A DNA stretch of 34,646 nt, taken from CAYMAT01 sp964388495. Lineage in GTDB: Bacteria; Patescibacteriota; Gracilibacteria; Peribacterales; Peribacteraceae. The position numbers and the translations under genes are program-made. Shown here piece by piece: positions 1 through 7,320 of the stretch. Below the pieces are notes generated by a model. That model made no database searches and was not told where the DNA came from. It was given only the letters and a program-made list of their open reading frames with translations. Location of the stretch: NCBI GenBank assembly GCA_964388495.1, contig CAYMAT010000009.1, forward strand, positions 1-34,646, in the 5' to 3' direction. Every line of letters starts with the position of its first letter. Position 1 is the stretch's first letter.

Positions 1-1785
1 CTGTTGATGCTCATTTTGGTATCGGGTTATCTCTTTGGATTAGTGCATGACCTGTATTTTGAGGTAGCCGCTTTCCTGCTCAGTTTTGTTTTGCTCTGCA
101 AATGGATGGAATCGCGAGCAAAGGGAAGAACATCGGAAGCCATTCAAAAACTGATGAGCCTCCAGGCAAAAACAGCGAGAGTGCTTCGTGATGGCAAAGC
201 GATAGATGTGCCGATTGAGGACATGAAGGCAGGAGACATTGTCGTGGTGCGTCCAGGTGAAAAAATCCCCGTTGATGGAGTCATCCTGAAAGGACTGACC
301 TCCATTGATGAATCCATGCTCACCGGTGAAAGCATCCCCGTGGAAAAGAAAGAGGGTGATCACGTCTTTGGAGCGACAATGAACGGAAACGGCTCCATAG
401 AGTTCAAGGCCGAGAAAGTGGGCAGTGAAACTGCACTTGCTCGCATTATTCGTTTTGTGGAGGAGGCGCAGGGATCAAAGGCGCCTATTCAGGACTTTGC
501 CGACTGGGTGTCTTCGTGGTTTGTTCCTGCGGTTATAGTTATCGCGATCCTCACGCTTATTGGATGGCTCTTGGCCGGTGAAAGTGTCACATTCGCGCTG
601 CTTGCTGGTGTTTCCGTGCTCGTCATTGCCTGTCCGTGTGCCCTTGGCCTCGCAACACCAACAGGCATCATGGTTGCAACGGGCAAGGGGGCTGAACACG
701 GCATACTGATACGAGGCGGTGAACCATTGGAAGCGGCAAAGAAGATCAATGCCATCGTCTTCGACAAAACGGGCACGCTCACCAAGGGCAAGCCCGAAGT
801 GACAGATATCATCGCTCTTGAAGGCGATGACAACGATGTGCTGCAGATTGCAGCAAGTTTGGAACAGGGATCGGAACATCCTCTTGCGGAGAGCATCGTT
901 GAATATGCAAAGACAAAAGGCCTTTCACTCGCGTCATCCGACGGTTTCAAGGCTATCCCGGGTCAGGGTATCGAAGGATTGATGAGCGGAAAGAAATATT
1001 TCCTGGGAAACCGCAAGCTCATGGAACGCGAAGGCGTCTCCCTTGGAGATACGGAGCGCACCCTCGTGCAACTTGAAGATGCCGGAAAAACAGCGATGCT
1101 GCTTGCCGATGCGGCAAAGATACTCGGCATTGTCGCCGTCGCTGATACGGTGAAAGACACCTCGAATGAAGCTATTGAGGAATTGAAAAGAATGGGCATC
1201 GAGGTCTACATGATCACAGGTGATAACCGCCGCACGGCGCAGGCAATTGCCGCAAAAGTGGGGATCACCAATGTCCTTGCAGAGGTGCTCCCGGAGGAGA
1301 AGGCAAGCGAGATCAAGAAGCTGCAAGCTCACGGCAGAAAAGTCGCCATGGTGGGGGACGGCATCAATGACAGCCCGGCCCTCGCGCAGGCAGAACTTGG
1401 CATTGCGATGGGCAACGGCACGGACATTGCGATTGAAACAGGCGGTATTGTGCTGGTGAGAAACGATTCGATGGATGTGACGACTGCAATAAAGCTGAGC
1501 CGTGCCACCGTGAGCAAAATCAAACAAAACCTGTTCTTCGCGTTGTTCTATAATGTCATCGGTATACCCATTGCCGCACGGCTCTTCATGGGTTTCGGCA
1601 TTGTGCTTCGCCCAGAGCTTGCAGGTTTGGCCATGGCGTTCAGCTCCGTTTCCGTTGTGAGCAATTCACTTCTGCTCAGGGGATTTGATCCCCGGCGCAG
1701 AAACTGGATATCGGATATTGCACCCGTCGTCATGGTTATTGGATTTACGTTCTTTTTTATCTTCTTTGCCCGCATCCGCATATGA
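1..1785 (+). CDS. copA: Copper-translocating P1B-type ATPase (CopA-like), 5' truncated by window edge
   Basis: This is a P-type ATPase that exports Cu+ across the cytoplasmic membrane using ATP. The reading frame is open to the left edge, so the N-terminal metal-binding domain and first membrane helices lie outside the window. Counting from nt 4, the actuator TGES is at residues 107-110, the membrane metal site CPCALGLATP near 210, the phosphorylation motif DKTGTLT near 254, the SEHP motif of the nucleotide domain near 290 and GDGINDSPA near 452. The last helices carry a YN pair and an MxxSS motif (MAFSSVSVVSNS), the signature of Cu+ rather than Zn2+ pumps. The stop codon overlaps the start of the multicopper oxidase gene (ATGA), so the two are an operon. 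Family is certain; copper specificity is well supported by the motifs and the partner gene. Confidence 0.95.
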   Translation: MLMLILVSGYLFGLVHDLYFEVAAFLLSFVLLCKWMESRAKGRTSEAIQKLMSLQAKTARVLRDGKAIDVPIEDMKAGDIVVVRPGEKIPVDGVILKGLTSIDESMLTGESIPVEKKEGDHVFGATMNGNGSIEFKAEKVGSETALARIIRFVEEAQGSKAPIQDFADWVSSWFVPAVIVIAILTLIGWLLAGESVTFALLAGVSVLVIACPCALGLATPTGIMVATGKGAEHGILIRGGEPLEAAKKINAIVFDKTGTLTKGKPEVTDIIALEGDDNDVLQIAASLEQGSEHPLAESIVEYAKTKGLSLASSDGFKAIPGQGIEGLMSGKKYFLGNRKLMEREGVSLGDTERTLVQLEDAGKTAMLLADAAKILGIVAVADTVKDTSNEAIEELKRMGIEVYMITGDNRRTAQAIAAKVGITNVLAEVLPEEKASEIKKLQAHGRKVAMVGDGINDSPALAQAELGIAMGNGTDIAIETGGIVLVRNDSMDVTTAIKLSRATVSKIKQNLFFALFYNVIGIPIAARLFMGFGIVLRPELAGLAMAFSSVSVVSNSLLLRGFDPRRRNWISDIAPVVMVIGFTFFFIFFARIRI

Positions 1786-3392
1786 AGCGCTTTGCCCTTC
1801 TCATCATCGGCGTACTGCTCACAGCATGCACTTCGGTTTCTTCCGGCAACGGGGGAATGATGCAGGGTGAGACGGGGATGATGCATGACCGTACGGATAC
1901 GCAAGTGTCGCTGCTGGCAGGAGAAAAGGAAGTTTCTTCCCTGCCGGAAGTGCGATCAACGGAAACTATGGATATCCAGGATGGACAGACTGTTACTTTC
2001 ACGCCAACACTCGTGCGCAAAAAGATAAGCGGCAAAGATGTTGCGATGTATGGGTACAACGGCCAGATTCCGGGACCGTTGCTCCGGGTAAAACAGGGTT
2101 CAACATTTACCGTCCAGGTCAAAAATGACATCGATGTTCCCACCTCCGTCCATTGGCACGGACTGCGTCTCAACAATGCGAATGACGGGGCTGTGGGCAT
2201 CACACAGGAGGAAATCCAGCCCGGGGACAGTTTTACCTACACGATCAAAGTCCCGGACGAAGGCATCTACTGGTATCACACGCACGTCAGGGAGGACATG
2301 CAGCAGCCATTGGGCCTGTATGGGGGGATTCTCGTGCTGCCCTCCGCAACAACTGCGTACGCACCGGTTGATGATGAGCAAGTCGTGTTTATCAATGATC
2401 TCCTGCTGGACGGAAATAAGGATCTTGTTCCCTATGGGGCTGAACAACCGGACCACACGCTTATGGGGCGCTTTGGCAACACGTTCCTTGTGAATGGAAA
2501 AGAGAATGCCATGTTCGACGTGGGTCTGGGTTCGGTGCACCGCTACTACATCGTGAATGCTTCTAATACCAGAACGTACCGTGTCATTGCCCCGCCACAG
2601 GGGCGCATGAAACTGGCGGGAGGGGACAGCGGACGGTATGAGCAGGAGCAGTTTGTGGAATCCGTGAATCTGAGTCCGTCCGAAAGGCTCATTGTCGATG
2701 TCGAATTCACCGACGATGAGGTAAACAGCGGCAGCGCAGCCTCCAAAGCAGTTCCGCTCGTTGTTGCGGGACCGCCGCAGGATCCCACAAACGTGTTGTT
2801 GATCAACGTGAACGGCGGCGTGTACAAGGCAAACAAGGCATTTGATGTTCTGAGAAAGAACAATGATGTTGTCCGTTCAATGGATCCCTTCCGTTCTGTA
2901 TTTGATAAAGCTCCGGATCATACGCTCATCCTTGATATGAGCATGATGGGCGGTGCTATGGGCGGACGCGGCATGATGGCGCAAGAGCCTTCCCCTGACG
3001 GAATCGAATGGGAGGATACGACGGGCATGGACATGCCGGGGATGAATTCCATGATGAAATGGAAACTGATTGACCAAGAAACCAGGGCGGCAAACGACCA
3101 GCTGGTGTATACGGCAAAGGTCGGTGACAAGGTCAAAATCCGTATCATCAATAAAAAAGACTCTCCTCATCCCATGCAGCACCCGATTCACTTCCACGGG
3201 CAGCGATTCCTCGTGCTTTCCGATAATGGAGTGAAAAATACCGATCTTGTCTGGAAAGACACGGTGCTGGTCCCTGCCGGTCATACAGTGGATATCCTTC
3301 TTGACGCATCAAACCCTGGTGATTGGATGTTCCATTGCCATATCGCTGAACATCTTGGCAGCGGCATGATGGGCCTGCTTAGGGTTCAGTAG
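1782..3392 (+). CDS. Multicopper oxidase lipoprotein (CueO/laccase-like)
   Basis: A 536-residue multicopper oxidase, likely oxidising Cu+ or phenolic substrates outside the cytoplasm with reduction of O2 to water. The N-terminus is a lipoprotein signal with lipobox LTAC (Cys16). All four copper-ligand motifs are visible: HWHG at 124-127, WYHTH at 164-168, HPMQHPIHFH at 463-472 and HCHIAEHLGSGMM at 518-530, where the final Met would be the type 1 axial ligand. A Met-rich stretch (roughly 385-430, with MSMMGG, GRGMMA and GMDMPGM) resembles the copper-binding Met-rich segment of CueO. It is coupled to the copper ATPase by an ATGA overlap, so the pair would pump copper out and detoxify it. Needing O2 suggests that the organism meets oxygen. 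Confidence 0.93.
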   Translation: MKRFALLIIGVLLTACTSVSSGNGGMMQGETGMMHDRTDTQVSLLAGEKEVSSLPEVRSTETMDIQDGQTVTFTPTLVRKKISGKDVAMYGYNGQIPGPLLRVKQGSTFTVQVKNDIDVPTSVHWHGLRLNNANDGAVGITQEEIQPGDSFTYTIKVPDEGIYWYHTHVREDMQQPLGLYGGILVLPSATTAYAPVDDEQVVFINDLLLDGNKDLVPYGAEQPDHTLMGRFGNTFLVNGKENAMFDVGLGSVHRYYIVNASNTRTYRVIAPPQGRMKLAGGDSGRYEQEQFVESVNLSPSERLIVDVEFTDDEVNSGSAASKAVPLVVAGPPQDPTNVLLINVNGGVYKANKAFDVLRKNNDVVRSMDPFRSVFDKAPDHTLILDMSMMGGAMGGRGMMAQEPSPDGIEWEDTTGMDMPGMNSMMKWKLIDQETRAANDQLVYTAKVGDKVKIRIINKKDSPHPMQHPIHFHGQRFLVLSDNGVKNTDLVWKDTVLVPAGHTVDILLDASNPGDWMFHCHIAEHLGSGMMGLLRVQ

Positions 3393-3400
3393 ATCAAATT

Positions 3401-3800
3401 TGGTGGAGATGCCGGGAATTGAACCCGGGTCCAACGTGTAATTCGTGTCCCAGTACTGTCATGTTCTTCTCATGTCCCGCATCCGTCAGAGAAGAACAGA
3501 GAGAGGAGCGGGTGATGATGCCTAAATTCGTCTCCGTCCGGCATCAGCTACGGAGCCGTCTCGCTGATAACGTCATTTCCGCTTACGCGAGAATGGGCGG
3601 AGTGACGTGTTTCCAAAAAGGGAAACTTATGCAGCAAGAGCGAAGCTCGGCATCAGAGATGCAAAGCGGACGCCCGTGACAGCAGCAGTGTTAGATTTTC
3701 TAGCACTTATAGGTTGCAACATGTGGGTAACGGGAACCGTTGCCATCCCGAACAGTGGAAAGCGCGAACCAGAATCACGCTGTCGAAGCCTGTCATCCCC
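3401..3800 (-). ncRNA. ssrA: tmRNA (transfer-messenger RNA)
   Basis: Read on the minus strand, the RNA begins GGGGATGACAGGCTTCGACA and ends in a T-arm-like GGACCCGGGTTCAATTCCC followed by GGCATCTCCACCA, with CCA encoded. The 5' GGGGATG pairs with the 3' CATCTCC in a 7-bp acceptor stem that contains a G3.U70 wobble, the alanine identity element recognised by AlaRS. Length is 400 nt, normal for a one-piece tmRNA. It rescues stalled ribosomes with SmpB, which is not in this window. The internal tag frame ends in ALAA-stop. No convincing promoter lies directly upstream of the 5' end; a hairpin-repeat cluster occupies that space, so transcription may start further away and be trimmed by RNase P. 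Confidence 0.95.
3627..3686 (-). other. tmRNA proteolysis-tag reading frame
   Basis: Within the tmRNA the frame reads AAVTGVRFASLMPSFALAA and then TAA. The ALAA end is the usual degradation signal for ClpXP-type proteases. I place the resume codon at the first GCT (minus strand 3686-3684) because Ala-coding resume codons are usual and the preceding CTAACACT fits the upstream context loosely. The tag is 19 codons, longer than the 10 of E. coli. A start one or two codons away is possible. Confidence 0.7.
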
Positions 3801-3812
3801 AGTTGAATTCGC

Positions 3813-3925
3813 GCTGAGCACGAGTCCGTTAGGACGACGTGCGAGGCCGAAGATACTGGGTCCTGAGCGAGTCCCGAGGGACGAGCCGAAGGGCCCAGAG
3901 AAACTGAGCGAAGCGAAGGGCCCTT
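3813..3925. repeat. Cluster of three CTGAGC...CGAAG hairpin repeat units
   Basis: Three related units follow one another. Each begins CTGAGC and ends in GCCGAAG or GCGAAG, with inner hairpins of different size: GTCC-GTTA-GGAC nested in GCACG/CGTGC in the first, GTCCC-GA-GGGAC in the second, and none in the third. The second and third units both end in CGAAGGGCCC. The unit resembles the repeat at 10375-10437. The cluster lies between the tmRNA 5' end and msrB and is not coding. Confidence 0.7.
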
Positions 3926-3996
3926 GGTTCCAAAAAGCAGATATGTAGTATTGTGCATTTCTTGCCTTTCTTCAACAATTACTTGGGCTTTTGATC

Positions 3997-4002
3997 TATA
4001 CT
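3997..4002 (+). promoter_or_regulatory. -10 element (TATACT) placing the msrB start at +1
   Basis: TATACT lies 6 nt before the msrB ATG, so transcription should begin at or next to the start codon and give a leaderless mRNA. No Shine-Dalgarno site is present. The -35 region is weak. Confidence 0.5.
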
Positions 4003-4008
4003 TTTGCT

Positions 4009-4407
4009 ATGGAAAAAATCGTCAAAATTATCAAAACCGATGCCGAGTGGAAGGCACAGCTCACACCCCAGGAATATGAAGTGGCGCGGGGGAAGGGGAC
4101 GGAGCCGCCGTTTTGCGGCCTGCTCCTCAATAACAAGGAGAAGGGCATGTACACATGCGTCTGCTGTGACCTGCCGATATTCGATTCCACCAAGAAGTTC
4201 GATTCCGGCACCGGCTGGCCCAGTTTCTATCAGGCAATCGAAGGCCACGTGGACGAAAAGCCGGACAACAGCCACTTCATGCGCCGCACGGAAATCCTCT
4301 GTGCGCGGTGCGATGCGCACCTGGGTCATGTGTTTGACGATGGCCCGCCCCCCACGGGCAAGCGCTACTGCCTCAACTCCGTGTCTCTGAAGTTTGTGAA
4401 AGCGTAA
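4009..4407 (+). CDS. msrB: Peptide-methionine (R)-S-oxide reductase MsrB
   Basis: A 132-residue MsrB that reduces the R epimer of protein-bound methionine sulfoxide in the cytoplasm. The catalytic cysteine lies in RYCLNSVSLKF near the C-terminus. Two Cys pairs (CVCC and CARC) form the structural zinc site of the zinc-containing subclass. The core signatures FDSGTGWPSF and CDAHLGHVFDDGP are intact. The ATG at 4009 is preferred to an upstream TTG at 3991 because a TATACT box lies between them and the family usually starts here. It is a single gene ending in a hairpin shared with the convergent oxidoreductase. It fits an oxidative-stress theme together with the nearby copper genes. Confidence 0.96.
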   Translation: MEKIVKIIKTDAEWKAQLTPQEYEVARGKGTEPPFCGLLLNNKEKGMYTCVCCDLPIFDSTKKFDSGTGWPSFYQAIEGHVDEKPDNSHFMRRTEILCARCDAHLGHVFDDGPPPTGKRYCLNSVSLKFVKA

Positions 4408-4419
4408 GCATCATAAAAG

Positions 4420-4449
4420 CGCCCCTTGTACCTGTCGGTAGAAGGGGCG
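4420..4449 (-). terminator. Intrinsic terminator between convergent genes
   Basis: CGCCCCTT and AAGGGGCG form an 8-bp stem around a 14-nt loop. On the minus strand the stem is followed by GCTTTTATGA, so it ends the oxidoreductase transcript. On the plus strand no T-run follows, so termination of msrB there is less certain. Confidence 0.65.
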
Positions 4450-4455
4450 GGGTTG

Positions 4456-5517
4456 TCAGTGTGCGTGACGGTGGATGTCAGCCGTAAGGCTTACCGCTGA
4501 TACCGACGCATCAAAATCCGTCAGGCGAGGGTCGCGCGCTTTTCCGGCCGCGGCGCTCAGGAATGCCATGATCATGTGTCCGAGTTTTTCCTTGGAAGGG
4601 AATACTCGGCACTTATAATCATCGCTTCCCATTGCCGCTGTGGAAAGAACGTCCCCTTCCGGAGTATCAAACACGATCTCTGCCTTGAAAGTCGCCCGGG
4701 GCTCGTGCCCCGCCAGCAATACTTCAATGCGTCGATCCTGTCTGAAACCCATAAAGGAGCTTTGCAGGTATAGGTCCACTGGTTGTCTGCCTTCGTTGGG
4801 GTACGTGCGCAACACCACTATGGCATTGGACGGAGGGCGCAATTCAAAAGACGGATCTTCCGCTTGCGCCTTCCTTTGTATCGCTTCGTCCACGTACAGC
4901 TGATGTCCGATGTACGCGGAGTGCACGTCGGTGGGAAGCTCAAGGCTTTCGCCGTTGCGCACCAGCATTATCAGGGCCTCGGCCGCGTGGATCAGCTCAT
5001 CTTCAACGTCACCGCCTGTGGGCCTGCGGTCGTTGGTCCGGTCCTTTTGCCAACGCCCGCTTCCCTGCAGGACGTGCACGCCTTTCTCGCGCATGAACGC
5101 GATCAGTGCTTCCAGTGCCGCACTGAAATTGATGATGAAACCCGTGGCGAAGGTCTCAAATTTTCCTTTCAGCGCCTGCAGTTCGTGCACTTGTGATGCC
5201 AGGGCGGTGGGCTTTTCGCAGAACACGTTCTTTACGCTTGTGCCCAAGAGCTTCTGGAGGATGTCCAGATGCGTGGGGCTGTTGGTCAGCACCAGCGCGG
5301 TTTTTGGATTTTGACGCAAAGCGTGTTCCAGCGTGTTTGTCGCAATCGCTTCCGGATTGCTCTGCGCCAACTCCGTAATTCGGTCATTCCTCGTATCGAC
5401 CACAATGATGTGGTCGGCAGAAATGCCGGCTTTGATGAGATGCTCCACATAGAGCTTTCCCATCTTGCCGTAACCGACCACCAAAACCGGAAGCAACTCC
5501 AGAAAAACATCGTTCAC
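4456..5517 (-). CDS. Gfo/Idh/MocA-family NAD(P)-dependent oxidoreductase
   Basis: A 353-residue putative sugar or inositol dehydrogenase-like enzyme. A Rossmann fold opens the protein with VGYGKMG (GxGxxG) followed by VVDTRND, whose acidic residue suggests NAD preference. The family's CEKPTAL motif (EKP, with the cofactor- and substrate-proximal Lys) follows at about residue 100, and the C-terminal half is the mixed alpha/beta substrate domain. The start is a GTG preceded by AGAGAGGTGA, one of the few clear Shine-Dalgarno sites in the window. The substrate cannot be told from sequence. It stands alone with its own promoter and terminator. Confidence 0.88.
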   Translation of the reverse strand: MNDVFLELLPVLVVGYGKMGKLYVEHLIKAGISADHIIVVDTRNDRITELAQSNPEAIATNTLEHALRQNPKTALVLTNSPTHLDILQKLLGTSVKNVFCEKPTALASQVHELQALKGKFETFATGFIINFSAALEALIAFMREKGVHVLQGSGRWQKDRTNDRRPTGGDVEDELIHAAEALIMLVRNGESLELPTDVHSAYIGHQLYVDEAIQRKAQAEDPSFELRPPSNAIVVLRTYPNEGRQPVDLYLQSSFMGFRQDRRIEVLLAGHEPRATFKAEIVFDTPEGDVLSTAAMGSDDYKCRVFPSKEKLGHMIMAFLSAAAGKARDPRLTDFDASVSAVSLTADIHRHAH

Positions 5518-5595
5518 AAATCACCTCTCTATCTGCGTCTTTTCCAGTCAATACAGACACTCGTCCGATAATGGAAAAGAACTGACAACTAATAA

Positions 5596-5624
5596 TATTT
5601 AATACTTTTTTATTAAAAAGTCAA
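5596..5624 (-). promoter_or_regulatory. Sigma70-type promoter for the oxidoreductase
   Basis: On the minus strand TTGACT (5624-5619), a 17-nt spacer and TAAATA (5601-5596) form a near-consensus promoter in an AT-rich stretch, giving a leader of about 70 nt before the GTG start. Confidence 0.6.
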
Positions 5625-5644
5625 TCATTCAAAAATGCCGTTAG

Positions 5645-6169
5645 TCACATCTTCCTGCTGTCATACGCCCAGTGCAGGAGCGCCTGGCGTTGCCGTCGTC
5701 TGCAGCCCAAATCTCCTTTGTGGCAATTGCGGATCACCTGCGTGACGTGACGCTTGATCGCAAGCCACCGCTTGATTTGTCTTTCATCTTCCTCCGGCAT
5801 CCTGCGCCCCATGTAGTACCTGCAGTACCACTGGAACCAACCGCGGGGGTCGGCGGGGTGAATCCATCCCTTCTGCCGCCATACGCTCAGCGGCTGACTG
5901 GCATTGATACCAAAGAAATTCAGCTTGGGATTTTTCTTTTCGGGTGAAAGCTTCGCATTCTGGTACCAGTCATCCGGGAATTCTTTTCCGCAGTCGGTCA
6001 TGTATTTTCCGCCAAACACTCCCAGTGCCAGCATTTCCTTGGGCGTCAGTTGCGGCTGAAAGCGCGGATCAAAATTCTTGCCCATGGGCTCTGTGAGCAC
6101 ATACGTGGCCGTCTGCATTTTATCGTGCACTTTGACGGTCTGGGGCCTGGCTGCGGAAACCTTGGACAT
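5645..6169 (-). CDS. Conserved hypothetical protein with a WFQWYCRYYMGRR motif
   Basis: A 174-residue soluble protein without signal peptide or membrane segment. It is rich in Trp, Tyr and Arg and has a striking central block HPADPRGWFQWYCRYYMGRR followed by a basic helix (DERQIKRWLAIKRH) and a C-terminal CHKGDLGCRRRQRQALLHWAY. From memory, similar conserved proteins of unknown function occur in unrelated bacteria and in some eukaryotes, but I could not verify this. The basic, aromatic composition would suit RNA or DNA binding, which is inference only. It is divergent from the next small gene, with about 130 nt between them. Confidence 0.8.
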   Translation of the reverse strand: MSKVSAARPQTVKVHDKMQTATYVLTEPMGKNFDPRFQPQLTPKEMLALGVFGGKYMTDCGKEFPDDWYQNAKLSPEKKNPKLNFFGINASQPLSVWRQKGWIHPADPRGWFQWYCRYYMGRRMPEEDERQIKRWLAIKRHVTQVIRNCHKGDLGCRRRQRQALLHWAYDSRKM

Positions 6170-6247
6170 TTGATAGAGGATAGCAGGTGCCCCGAAAGAT
6201 TTATACGGCTAGCGTAAGCCAATGGTGACTCGTCATGTCCAGGAAAT

Positions 6248-6275
6248 TTGACCATGGCAGGTAACACTTTAGTGT
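6248..6275 (+). promoter_or_regulatory. Possible promoter for the 52-residue gene
   Basis: TTGACC (6248-6253), a 16-nt spacer and TAGTGT (6270-6275) precede a pyrimidine-rich leader. ACACT-TT-AGTGT overlaps the -10 and could be an operator half-site pair. The support is modest. Confidence 0.35.
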
Positions 6276-6299
6276 ATCGCAAATTTCTCCCTTCTCCCC

Positions 6300-6458
6300 A
6301 TGAACAAGCTCGATATCCGCTACGACCTGCCTGTCACATCCGAAAACCTGCGCGAGAGAATGCAAAAAGACGGCGCACTGCTCGCCAGCAAGGTGCAGCC
6401 CGTCTCAGAGCTGACGCACAGCGAAGTAATCGACATGATCGACCAGCGCCACGATTAA
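6300..6458 (+). CDS. Small hypothetical protein, 52 residues
   Basis: A complete short frame beginning MNKLDIRYDLPVTSENLRER and ending VIDMIDQRHD. It has no signal, membrane segment or motif that I recognise; it is charged and probably mostly helical. Support for it being real is the TTTCTCCCTTCTCCCC tract directly before its ATG, the same start-site signature as many other genes here, and the plausible promoter upstream. The C-terminal LTHSEVIDMI looks like a short helix-forming interaction segment. It ends 6 nt before the stop of the convergent DoxX-like gene. Confidence 0.55.
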   Translation: MNKLDIRYDLPVTSENLRERMQKDGALLASKVQPVSELTHSEVIDMIDQRHD

Positions 6459-6464
6459 CGTCTC

Positions 6465-6848
6465 TCACCACAGCGCCTTGTATTTCATCCGGTTCACCCA
6501 GAGGAAATAGGCGTTGAGGATCAAGAGGAGCACACCCATGATTGCGGAGGGGCTCACTAGTCCCGTATCCACAAATGCGTGAAAGCAGATGACGTTCACG
6601 GTCATGGGTGCAAGAAGGATGGCTGCGAGCGCAGTCTTGTTCATGGCGATGAGCACCACGCACATGGCGCAGAGGATTCCCAGAAGAGGCATGATGTATC
6701 CGCTGGCCATCAGTGCGCTCATGAATGCCCAGCCGGTGGGCGTGTAGAGATCTGCGGTGGGGGCGGGGAACACTCCGGTTGCCCCAAGGATGGGCGTGAC
6801 CAGGAGAAGTCCCAGAAGGATGCGCATGACGATGTTCAGGATTTTCAT
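6465..6848 (-). CDS. DoxX-like four-helix membrane protein
   Basis: A 127-residue protein with four hydrophobic segments (about 5-25, 42-62, 64-85, 95-118). The opening MRILLGLLLVTPILGATG and the internal LLAPMTVNVICFHAF match the pattern of small DoxX-family membrane proteins, in which the vN...fH segment is common. The function of this branch is not established. The start follows a pure pyrimidine tract (CCTCCCCTCTCCCCC). A CATAAT box at 6886-6881 on the minus strand would give a leader of about 26 nt. It lies just downstream of tspO and may also be read from that gene. Confidence 0.75.
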   Translation of the reverse strand: MKILNIVMRILLGLLLVTPILGATGVFPAPTADLYTPTGWAFMSALMASGYIMPLLGILCAMCVVLIAMNKTALAAILLAPMTVNVICFHAFVDTGLVSPSAIMGVLLLILNAYFLWVNRMKYKALW

Positions 6849-6881
6849 GGGGGAGAGGGGAGGATTAGGGAGAAGCCTACA

Positions 6882-7283
6882 TTATGCGCGACGATTCATC
6901 CACGTGACCGTCAGCTGCAGCACGGTGGCAAAACTCACCCACAGGATGTACGGGATTTGCATGTACGTGACCCACGGTGCATACGGGAAGATCCACACCA
7001 TCGCCCACAGCAGCGTTCCCCACACCAGAAGCACATCCACCGCTGCCAGCAGGTTATTCTTGAGGCCAAACTGCAAAGGCGTGAAGCTCACGTTGAAGAT
7101 CAAATTGAGTACAAAGGGAATGGTGAAGATCAGGGGTACCGCTCCGCGTGATGCCAGCACGGCAACACCTCCAAAAGAAATGCCGATCAGGATATACAGT
7201 ACGGTCCATACCGGACCAAAGAGCCAGGCAGGCGGCGCCCACTGGGGCTTCTTGAGCTTTGCGTACCAGGAGTAATTCTGCAT
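6882..7283 (-). CDS. tspO: TspO/MBR (translocator protein) family
   Basis: A 133-residue five-helix membrane protein. The N-terminus WYAKLKKPQWAPPAWLFGPVWTVLY is the diagnostic TspO signature (the KPxWxPPxWxFGPVWTxLY pattern), and the later helices carry the conserved WxxPY- and WxxF-type Trp/Phe residues. Bacterial TspO binds and helps photodegrade porphyrins and is linked to oxidative and osmotic stress responses. No heme pathway genes are visible here. The start follows ATTCTCCCCCGCTCCCC. It is co-directional with the DoxX-like gene 33 nt downstream. Confidence 0.93.
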   Translation of the reverse strand: MQNYSWYAKLKKPQWAPPAWLFGPVWTVLYILIGISFGGVAVLASRGAVPLIFTIPFVLNLIFNVSFTPLQFGLKNNLLAAVDVLLVWGTLLWAMVWIFPYAPWVTYMQIPYILWVSFATVLQLTVTWMNRRA

Positions 7284-7320
7284 GGGGAGCGGGGGAGAAT
7301 AATTCTTTGACGCAAAAATT

